A stretch of 7,098 nt of DNA, from the NCBI GenBank assembly GCA_012798865.1, contig JAAZMK010000109.1, positions 1-7,098 of the forward strand, given 5' to 3'. Both the position numbers and the translations under genes were made by a program. The stretch is from Clostridiaceae bacterium. Lineage in GTDB: Bacteria > Bacillota > Clostridia > Saccharofermentanales > DTU023. Each line of letters starts with the position of its first letter. Position 1 is the stretch's first letter. Under the pieces are notes generated by a model, which was not told the DNA's origin, did not search any database, and saw only the letters and a program-made list of their open reading frames with translations. This document shows positions 1 to 5,096 of this stretch, one piece after another.

Positions 1-563
1 CGCTCAAGGAGCCGCAGTATCTTCCCGCCGTCGAGTTGGCGGAGCAGATTCAGCTTGATTACCAAGCGCGGGAAATAGATGAGACGCTTCTGATTTACTC
101 GATGATGACATCTCCCATCTCCAGCGTACCCATCGACATACGGCTATTACCTGCCGACTTGCCCGGTTTGCGAAAAGTCATCGATATCGCCTGCGACGAT
201 CCCGATGTGAAAGTCGCGCTTCCGCCGGGCTTCCCCGGCGAGCCGCCGACCACACCTTTTGAGTTTGCGGGCGATGTGGACATGCTCTTGGACTACTTGT
301 TCAACACTTATCTGAGCGGTGTCGTTTACGGAGCGCTCGTGGAAGCGTACGCAAGTGAACAGACGGCGCGTATGACGTCGATGGACAATGCTTCGCGAAA
401 CAGTGCGGAACTGATGACGACGCTTTTGCATCGGCGTAACCGTCTCCGTCAAAACGAAATCACGAATGAACTGACGGAGATGTCGGCGAGTGTGGAGGCG
501 ATGCGCTATATAGACTCTGCGATTCAAGTGGAGAAGAAAAATTCACGCGCGGGCGTGGATTGA
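1..563 (+). CDS. atpG: F-type ATP synthase gamma subunit, C-terminal part (5' end outside window)
   Basis: This is the C-terminal 186 residues of the gamma subunit, the central stalk that rotates inside the alpha3-beta3 ring and transmits torque between the membrane c-ring and the catalytic sites. The reading frame is open from base 3, so the gene begins left of the window; an in-frame TTG at 36 is internal. The family signature near the C-terminus is clear: SEQTARMTSMDNASRN, then a long helix ending RNRLRQNEITNELTE, which matches the typical ASEQAARMxAMxxAxxN and YNxxRQxxITxELTE pattern. The upstream part (DETLLIYSMMTSPIS...RLLPADL) matches the Rossmann-like domain of gamma. About 100 residues are missing at the N-terminus compared with the usual 285-300. 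Unusually, 27 residues follow ELTE, where E. coli gamma has only eight, giving a charged tail ending EKKNSRAGVD. The stop codon overlaps the GAGGAG ribosome binding site of atpD, 14 bases before its start, so the two are translationally close neighbours in one operon. Confidence 0.95.
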   Translation, partial: LKEPQYLPAVELAEQIQLDYQAREIDETLLIYSMMTSPISSVPIDIRLLPADLPGLRKVIDIACDDPDVKVALPPGFPGEPPTTPFEFAGDVDMLLDYLFNTYLSGVVYGALVEAYASEQTARMTSMDNASRNSAELMTTLLHRRNRLRQNEITNELTEMSASVEAMRYIDSAIQVEKKNSRAGVD

Positions 564-577
564 GGAGAAGATAGAAT

Positions 578-1966
578 ATGGCAATTGGGCATGTGAGACA
601 AGTTCTGGGACCCGTAGTAGTAATCGGCTTCGAGAATGAAACGCCTGAGATTGGCGATTACGTTGAAATTCGCACAGGAGATCGTGAGGGGACTGTCGTA
701 GGCGGCGAGGTTATGCAGGATCTCGGAGGCGGGCAAGTCCGTGTGCTCACGTTCGGCGCGACAGAAGGTCTGTCACGCGGACTTGAGGTCGTGGCTCCGG
801 GAGGATGTCTCACGGTTCCTGTCGGAGAAGGTTGTTTAGGACGTTTATTTAACGTCCTCGGCGAGCCGATCGATGAACTTGGTCCCGTCGATGCCGAAAT
901 GCGATTGCCGATCCACCGCGAACCGCCTAGCTTTCTTGAACAGGTGGCTGGCGCTGAGATTCTCGAGACGGGAATAAAGGTCATCGACTTGCTCGTACCC
1001 TTTGCCCGCGGCGGCAAGATCGGTCTGTTCGGCGGAGCCGGTGTCGGAAAGACGGTCCTTATCCTCGAGCTCATTCGCAACATTGCGATTGAGCATGAGG
1101 GCTTCTCTGTCTTTACGGGTGTCGGTGAGCGCTCCCGTGAAGGAAATGATCTGTGGCACGAGATGAAATCGTCCGGCGTCCTCGACAAGACAGTTCTCGT
1201 ATTCGGTCAGATGAATGAGACTGCGGGGACGAGGATGCGTGTACCTTTAACGGGATTGACGATGGCGGAGTATTTTCGTGATTACAAAAATCGCGATGTT
1301 CTCCTCTTCATCGACAACATTTTCCGGTATATTCAGGCAGGTTCCGAGGTTTCTGCGCTTCTCGGGCGTATACCGAGCGCGGTCGGTTACCAACCGACGC
1401 TTGCGCAGGATGTCGGTCTCGTCGAAGAACGGATTACGAGCACAAAGGACGGGGCGATTACATCGATACAGGCCGTGTACGTGCCGGCGGACGACTTGAC
1501 AGATCCCGCTCCCGCAACGACTTTTTCGCACTTGGACGGCGTCACTGTTCTTTCGCGTCATATCGTCGAGCTCGGCATTTACCCTGCCGTCGATCCGCTT
1601 GCGTCGTCATCGCGCGTTCTGAGCCCCGCCACGGTGGGCGGTCGCCACTATGGCATCGCCATGCGTGTCGATGAGATTTTGCAGCGTTATAAGGAGCTTC
1701 AGGACATCATCGCCATCCTGGGACTCGACGAGCTGGACCACAACGACCGCGCGATCGTTGCGAGAGCGCGTAAGATACAGCGATTCTTCTCGCAGCCTTT
1801 CCACGTTACGGAAGATATGACGGGATACGGCGGTCGCTACGTGACGACGGCAGATACCTTGACTGGCTTCGAGGCGATCCTCGGAGGAGAACTCGACAAT
1901 GTGCCGGAACAGGCGTTCTTCATGAAGGGCGACATTGACGACGTCTGGGCGGCGAGGGATTTGTGA
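578..1966 (+). CDS. atpD: F-type ATP synthase beta subunit (catalytic)
   Basis: This is the full-length catalytic beta subunit of F1 (462 residues, usual 460-480), which makes or hydrolyses ATP at the alpha/beta interface in the cytoplasm. The N-terminal beta-barrel covers about 1-77. The nucleotide domain has the P-loop GGAGVGKT at 152-159 with Lys158, GERSREGNDL at 183-192 with the catalytic Glu184, LLFIDNIFR at 242-250 with the Walker B Asp246, and SAVGYQPT at 267-274. The C-terminal helical domain starts at about 355 and includes ILQRYKELQDIIAILG. Two places differ from the family: the normally near-invariant MNEPPGxR is MNETAGTR at 212-219, and the DELSEED loop that touches gamma and epsilon reads DELDHND at 384-390. 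All residues that contact ATP appear to be present, so I expect an active enzyme. The ATG start has GAGGAG 10 bases upstream, overlapping the atpG stop. A flagellar or type III export ATPase, or a V-type subunit, is excluded by the motifs and by the atpG/atpC neighbours. Confidence 0.97.
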   Translation: MAIGHVRQVLGPVVVIGFENETPEIGDYVEIRTGDREGTVVGGEVMQDLGGGQVRVLTFGATEGLSRGLEVVAPGGCLTVPVGEGCLGRLFNVLGEPIDELGPVDAEMRLPIHREPPSFLEQVAGAEILETGIKVIDLLVPFARGGKIGLFGGAGVGKTVLILELIRNIAIEHEGFSVFTGVGERSREGNDLWHEMKSSGVLDKTVLVFGQMNETAGTRMRVPLTGLTMAEYFRDYKNRDVLLFIDNIFRYIQAGSEVSALLGRIPSAVGYQPTLAQDVGLVEERITSTKDGAITSIQAVYVPADDLTDPAPATTFSHLDGVTVLSRHIVELGIYPAVDPLASSSRVLSPATVGGRHYGIAMRVDEILQRYKELQDIIAILGLDELDHNDRAIVARARKIQRFFSQPFHVTEDMTGYGGRYVTTADTLTGFEAILGGELDNVPEQAFFMKGDIDDVWAARDL

Positions 1967-1985
1967 GAAATTATTGCTTTGAACG

Positions 1986-2000
1986 CATCGATTTTCGATG
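1986..2000 (+). promoter_or_regulatory. Intercistronic hairpin 1 between atpD and atpC
   Basis: CATCGA (1986-1991) and TCGATG (1995-2000) form a perfect 6-bp stem with a TTT loop, starting 20 bases after the atpD stop. No T-run follows, so it is not an intrinsic terminator. The stem contains the upstream in-frame ATG at 1998, which argues against that codon being the atpC start. A role in mRNA processing, stability or translational tuning is inference. Confidence 0.5.
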
Positions 2001-2025
2001 TTCCGGCGAGAAGATACAGCCGGAA
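2001..2025 (+). promoter_or_regulatory. Intercistronic hairpin 2 upstream of the atpC ribosome binding site
   Basis: TTCCGGC (2001-2007) and GCCGGAA (2019-2025) form a perfect 7-bp GC-rich stem with an 11-base purine-rich loop. It abuts hairpin 1 with no spacer and ends two bases before the GGGTGG ribosome binding site of atpC. There is no T-tract after it. The position suggests it could influence ribosome access to atpC or protect or define an mRNA end, but this is inferred from geometry only. Confidence 0.55.
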
Positions 2026-2027
2026 AC

Positions 2028-2033
2028 GGGTGG
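2028..2033 (+). promoter_or_regulatory. Ribosome binding site that decides the atpC start
   Basis: GGGTGG lies nine bases before the TTG at 2043. The ATG at 1998 has no purine-rich site at a suitable distance (the nearest, around GTGAGAAA at 1963-1970, is about 28 bases away) and is buried in a hairpin. This supports TTG 2043 as the start. Confidence 0.55.
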
Positions 2034-2042
2034 CGATACGAC

Positions 2043-2483
2043 TTGAAACCGATAAAACTGACATTGCTGACTCCAATCGGATCGTGGTCATACGATGACG
2101 GCGATCTAGTCGTCGTGACGACAAAAGACGGGGCGCGAGGTTTCATGCGCCATCATCTTCCGACGATCGTGGAAATCATCCCCGGTCCTGTAAGATATCG
2201 CGTGCCATCTTCCGGTAGCGGAGGGGAGACGTGGCGCGCCATGGTCGTATCTGTCGGTTACGCGGAAGTGCAGGCGGATGAGGTCACTGTCGTCGTCAAC
2301 GCCGCGGAGTTGCCGGAGACGATTGACCGCGAACGTGCGGAACGCGCACTCGAAAGAGCTGAAGCAATAGTCCGCGATCCTCTAACGGAAGATCTTGAAC
2401 GCACACGCGCACGCCATGCTATGCGCCGCGCCAAAGCGAGAATCGACTTTCATAGACGTTTCGTCGAGAAGGAGAAACGTTAA
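2043..2483 (+). CDS. atpC: F-type ATP synthase epsilon subunit
   Basis: The epsilon subunit sits at the foot of the central stalk, couples gamma to the c-ring and inhibits wasteful ATP hydrolysis through its mobile C-terminal helices. From TTG 2043 it has 146 residues, close to the usual 130-140. The N-terminal beta-sandwich (about 1-88) begins MKPIKLTLLTPIG, the typical opening of the family, and shows GARGFMRHHLP at 30-40 (family G-x-x-G-hxxxHxP) and SVGYAEVQADEVTVV at 70-84. The C-terminal two-helix domain (about 90-146) carries IDRERA at 94-99, matching the [I/L]DxxRA motif known to bind ATP in the thermophilic Bacillus epsilon, followed by an Arg-rich second helix. An upstream ATG at 1998 in the same frame would add 15 residues with no family counterpart; it lies inside a hairpin and lacks a ribosome site, so I prefer the TTG. 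The gene is the last of the atp operon; a terminator candidate follows 40 bases later. Confidence 0.92.
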   Translation: MKPIKLTLLTPIGSWSYDDGDLVVVTTKDGARGFMRHHLPTIVEIIPGPVRYRVPSSGSGGETWRAMVVSVGYAEVQADEVTVVVNAAELPETIDRERAERALERAEAIVRDPLTEDLERTRARHAMRRAKARIDFHRRFVEKEKR

Positions 2484-2522
2484 CGTACTCAAACGGGAAC
2501 AGCTCGCATCTCGATCGTTGGT

Positions 2523-2550
2523 ATCCGTCAAAAGGTCGGATTTTTATTTT
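2523..2550 (+). terminator. Candidate intrinsic terminator of the atp operon
   Basis: ATCCG (2523-2527) pairs with CGGAT (2537-2541); one T-T mismatch and a further C-G pair extend the stem around an AAAAG loop, and the T-rich tract TTTTTATTTT (2541-2550) follows on the plus strand. It is 40 bases after the atpC stop and just before the convergent transporter gene ends. The stem is short, so strength is uncertain. On the minus strand the stem has no T-run after it, so it is unlikely to terminate the transporter gene well. Confidence 0.6.
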
Positions 2551-2570
2551 GGGTTACATCCAGGAATTAA

Positions 2571-4253
2571 TTACTTAAAGAGTCCGATGATGGCGAGTAT
2601 CGTGCCCGTTAACCCTTCACCTCCGAGCATGCCGGCGGCTCCCATCTGAATGGAATTCTGAACGCTTCCTGACATCGTTTTGCGCGTGATGAACTCAATG
2701 AGACCACCAATGAAAATCGGAATGGCGAGCCCATAACCCGCGAGCATCATGCCGATCCCGATGATCATGGCAGGTACTTTCAGGAAAGTGAGAAGACACC
2801 CCGCGACAGCTCCGATGACAAAGATAGCGGGGTCACCGATTCCCTGCACCATCGCGGCGACGCTGTGTGCTTGAGCGGCGGGGAGTCCCGCATCGACACC
2901 GACACCGCCTCGCGAATAGATGATGGCCAAGATGGCGACGGAAGCAGTTACCGCTCCGAACAGACCGCCGATCAGTTCGATGATGTACTGCGCCGTGGGA
3001 TTCGTCTTGAGTATGGCGCCCGCCTTGTAGTCGTTCATCATGTCACCGGCATAACCGCAGGCGACGGCGACGACCGCGGCGATAAAAAACGCGTGCGTCG
3101 CACTGACATTGACGGCGATGCGTATGGCAAGAAGGACGATAATGCCGAATACTTCCATCGGGTTGATTCCCGTCTGCCCTGTGATGAGCGAAGACATCAT
3201 CGCGGCGAAAAAAACACCGCCCATGAGAAGAATCGCAGGCAGTACTTTCAATCCGATTAAAATGGAGATGACAAACGCGATGGCGACAAAAATGAGCGAA
3301 AACAGACCAATTCCTTTACTCGAAGTTCCGAGATTCACTCTCGTCCTGTCGCGACTTTTTTCTCCTTTCTGGAAAGGACTGCTTTTCCATCTTCCTCTAA
3401 AAAGCGAACTAAAAATAAATGAGAGAAGCGTTCCGGCGCCTGCGCCGACCATGAGTGCAATGGCAGTCGTCAGGTTCCAACCGGCGAACGACGCCTCTAC
3501 GCCCTCCCAACCATTTCCGGATGCCATGCGGAGGAGAATGAAGCGTCCCAACGTTGTAATCGCTGCGCCGACAAACCAATAGACCGTCGATGAAAATCCG
3601 ATCAGCGTCCCGATTCCGAGCGCCAAGGGAGAGACTTGAAGCGTGAGCGGAATTCCAACAATTGAAAAAGCGAATATGGTGGGGATGAGTTGAAATTCGT
3701 CACGGAGAAGCGTGAAGACAGCGGCTAACGCAAGAAAACCGAAAAGAACAAGCGCTCTTCTACCGCCCGATTTACCTGCCGATAGCGTTGCGGCAGCGGC
3801 TTTGCCAATCGGGTAAGGGAGTTCCATCTCTTCAATGTTGCGTTTGCGAAAGAACCAGCAGAGCGACGTGCCGATCAAAACGCCCGCAAGCGCGATCAGG
3901 ATGACGGTCGGAAGATGTTGCTTCATGAAATCACCTGACGTCTGTCCGCCGGCTCGATCAACTTTCCAAATCCCGGTAATGAAGAGCCCGGGAATCGTAA
4001 AGACGAGACCGCCTGCGACCATGGCGCCCGCATCGATGCCCGTTGCGGCGACATGGATCTCATTGACATCACGACGTCTGAACATCCGCATCACCACCAT
4101 GGACAGAACGGTCACGAAAATCGTTGGCCAAGGCAGAGCGCTCGCGCGGAGGGCGACATAGCTCGAAGATGCCGTGATTAGGACGGCGCCGGGTATGGCG
4201 AGCAGTATGGTGCGCCACGTCAGATGTTTTGTCGATGTGCGTTTGTTATTCAT
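2571..4253 (-). CDS. OPT-family transporter (oligopeptide or metal-chelate uptake)
   Basis: This encodes a 560-residue, very hydrophobic inner-membrane protein with roughly 14-16 membrane segments, typical of the prokaryotic branch of the OPT (oligopeptide transporter) family, whose known members import small peptides, siderophores or metal chelates with protons. Family features are ELPYPIGKAAAATLSAG at 144-160 (compare the FPxGxAxAxxLxAG pattern), SLITGQTGINPMEVFG at 355-370, GYAGDMMNDYKAGAILKTNP at 400-419, LAIPIFIGGLIEF at 509-521, and the C-terminal GMLGGEGLTGTILAI at 541-555. A basic, probably cytoplasmic loop at about 285-313 (Arg/Lys-rich) splits the protein into two halves. I chose the ATG at 4253 because AAGGAG lies nine bases upstream; an in-frame ATG at 4289 would add 12 charged residues and bury that site. 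The gene stands alone, convergent with atpC and divergent from hpf. The substrate cannot be read from the sequence. Confidence 0.9.
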   Translation of the reverse strand: MNNKRTSTKHLTWRTILLAIPGAVLITASSSYVALRASALPWPTIFVTVLSMVVMRMFRRRDVNEIHVAATGIDAGAMVAGGLVFTIPGLFITGIWKVDRAGGQTSGDFMKQHLPTVILIALAGVLIGTSLCWFFRKRNIEEMELPYPIGKAAAATLSAGKSGGRRALVLFGFLALAAVFTLLRDEFQLIPTIFAFSIVGIPLTLQVSPLALGIGTLIGFSSTVYWFVGAAITTLGRFILLRMASGNGWEGVEASFAGWNLTTAIALMVGAGAGTLLSFIFSSLFRGRWKSSPFQKGEKSRDRTRVNLGTSSKGIGLFSLIFVAIAFVISILIGLKVLPAILLMGGVFFAAMMSSLITGQTGINPMEVFGIIVLLAIRIAVNVSATHAFFIAAVVAVACGYAGDMMNDYKAGAILKTNPTAQYIIELIGGLFGAVTASVAILAIIYSRGGVGVDAGLPAAQAHSVAAMVQGIGDPAIFVIGAVAGCLLTFLKVPAMIIGIGMMLAGYGLAIPIFIGGLIEFITRKTMSGSVQNSIQMGAAGMLGGEGLTGTILAIIGLFK

Positions 4254-4262
4254 ATGACACCT

Positions 4263-4268
4263 CTCCTT
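4263..4268 (-). promoter_or_regulatory. Ribosome binding site that decides the OPT transporter start
   Basis: Read on the minus strand, AAGGAG is followed by a 9-base spacer and then the ATG at 4253. It picks this start over the in-frame ATG at 4289. Confidence 0.75.
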
Positions 4269-4287
4269 CACGCGAATTTCGACGATC

Positions 4288-4297
4288 ATCGCGCGAT
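4288..4297. repeat. Perfect 10-base palindrome in the transporter leader
   Basis: ATCGCGCGAT is fully self-complementary and is flanked by CGATC (4283-4287) and GATCG (4295-4299), which also pair. It lies in the presumed 5' leader of the OPT transporter, about 20-30 bases after the proposed transcription start and about 20 bases before the ribosome site. It could be an operator or an RNA hairpin; it could also be chance. Confidence 0.35.
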
Positions 4298-4323
4298 CGG
4301 TGAACCCGTTTTACTATGTTTTT

Positions 4324-4332
4324 ACTATACCA
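4324..4332 (-). promoter_or_regulatory. Candidate extended -10 promoter for the OPT transporter
   Basis: On the minus strand TGGTATAGT matches the extended -10 form TGnTATAAT with one mismatch. No good -35 hexamer is seen at the usual distance, as is common for extended -10 promoters. Transcription would start near 4317 and give a leader of about 64 bases. Confidence 0.45.
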
Positions 4333-4367
4333 TTCGTCTGCTCAATATTTCGCATTGATTCGAGAGG

Positions 4368-4410
4368 CAACCAAAAGAACTGTCAAAGAAAAGTTGCGCG
4401 CGATTGGTTG
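4368..4410. repeat. Spaced inverted repeat in the divergent control region
   Basis: CAACCAA (4368-4374) and TTGGTTG (4404-4410) are perfect 7-base inverted copies 29 bases apart, so the centres of the arms are 36 bases apart. They lie between the two candidate divergent promoters, where paired half-sites for a regulator could act. No regulator is encoded in the window. Alternatively it is a chance repeat in AT-rich spacer. Confidence 0.35.
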
Positions 4411-4442
4411 ATTTGGTGACGGCAGAGACGGGGACGATGCTG

Positions 4443-4448
4443 TATAAT
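4443..4448 (+). promoter_or_regulatory. Candidate -10 box of the hpf promoter
   Basis: TATAAT is a perfect sigma-70 type -10 box, 58 bases before the hpf start. No convincing -35 box lies 16-18 bases upstream; the nearest TTGG-like hexamer (TTGGTG, 4413-4418) is 24 bases away. It may depend on an activator. Transcription would start near 4455. Confidence 0.5.
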
Positions 4449-4463
4449 TAGAACAATTAGAGA

Positions 4464-4486
4464 GCGATCAATTTGATATCAATCGC
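4464..4486. repeat. Palindromic element in the hpf leader
   Basis: GCGAT (4464-4468) and ATCGC (4482-4486) are inverted copies, and between them TTGATATCAA (4473-4482) is a perfect 10-base palindrome. The element begins about 10 bases after the expected transcription start of hpf and ends before its ribosome site (AAAGGA, 4491-4496). It could be an operator or a leader hairpin; the function is not known. Confidence 0.4.
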
Positions 4487-4506
4487 GGGGAAAGGAATCG
4501 GAAGAA

Positions 4507-5046
4507 ATGAGATTAGAAATTTTTGGCCTGAATATGCGCATAAACGACACACTTCGAGAAGCGATCGAACAGAAAATGGATAAGTTTAGTCGCTTTTTTG
4601 ATGAGAGCGCTCGCGGTGAAGTGAAACTCCAACCGGAGGGGAACAACGTGCGTGCAGAGGTTACGATCAATATTCGAACGCATTTCTATCGTGCAGAATC
4701 CGTCGCTCCGGAAGCGATGACGGCCGTTGAACAGGCGATTGCCAACATGGAGGGGCAAATACGTAAATATAAATCGCGCATGAAGAAGCGTATCAAAGAT
4801 TACTCTTACATGGATACTTACTTCGAGCAACAGGAGGCTCAAGTTGATGAGCCTGGCGAAGACGAATTCCATATCATTCGTCGCAAATCATTTCCGATTG
4901 ACGCGATGACTCCCGATGAAGCGACTCTCCAGATGGAGCTGCTCGGACACTCTTTTCTTATATTCCTTTCGAGTGAGACGGGCAAAGTATGTGTCGTGTA
5001 CAAACGCGATGACGGTGATTACGGCTTGATTGAGCCTGAATATTGA
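4507..5046 (+). CDS. hpf: Long-form ribosome hibernation promoting factor
   Basis: This 179-residue cytoplasmic protein is a long HPF (also named YvyD or RaiA-like), which binds the 30S decoding region and dimerises 70S ribosomes into inactive 100S particles during slow growth. Residues 1-98 form the S30AE domain, starting MRLEIFGLNMRINDTLREAI and ending in the basic helix IRKYKSRMKKRIKDY that faces rRNA. A flexible acidic linker spans about 99-121. Residues 122-179 are the C-terminal dimerisation domain: IIRRKSFPIDAMTPDEA, then LQMELLGHSFLIFLSSETG, then VVYKRDDGDYGLIEPEY, all close to the family pattern. Length is near the usual 175-190. The ATG fits the family N-terminus and has AAAGGA 10 bases upstream (GGAAG is closer, at two bases). 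A TATAAT box lies 58 bases before it, and a palindromic leader suggests regulation. pcrA follows after 50 bases without a visible terminator. Confidence 0.95.
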   Translation: MRLEIFGLNMRINDTLREAIEQKMDKFSRFFDESARGEVKLQPEGNNVRAEVTINIRTHFYRAESVAPEAMTAVEQAIANMEGQIRKYKSRMKKRIKDYSYMDTYFEQQEAQVDEPGEDEFHIIRRKSFPIDAMTPDEATLQMELLGHSFLIFLSSETGKVCVVYKRDDGDYGLIEPEY

Positions 5047-5086
5047 TCGTTATTCCGCATTAACTGTGGGATCTATTGACGCGTGC

Positions 5087-5093
5087 GAGGTGA
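5087..5093 (+). promoter_or_regulatory. Strong ribosome binding site that decides the pcrA start
   Basis: GAGGTGA matches the anti-Shine-Dalgarno sequence over seven bases and lies just before GTG 5097 (six bases from GAGG). The overlapping ATG at 5095 is followed at once by TGA, so GTG is the only sensible start here. Confidence 0.75.
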
Positions 5094-5096
5094 TAT

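Noticed and set aside
578..1966. Flagellar/type III secretion ATPase or V-type ATPase subunit instead of F1 beta
   Set aside because: A DELSEED-position loop, the SAVGYQPT motif and placement between gamma and epsilon genes identify F1 beta.
1607..2146. Minus-strand open frame of 179 codons across the atpD end and the start of atpC
   Set aside because: It lies opposite well-supported atpD and atpC, has no recognisable motifs and is rich in Arg, as expected of a shadow frame.
2456..2480. ACGTTTC/GAAACGT inverted repeat (7 bp, 11-base loop) at the very end of atpC as a terminator
   Set aside because: It lies inside the coding sequence and no T-run follows; the element at 2523-2550 is the better terminator.
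2865..3582. Plus-strand open frames opposite the OPT transporter
   Set aside because: Their composition mirrors the antisense of membrane segments, and the minus-strand frame carries clear OPT family motifs.
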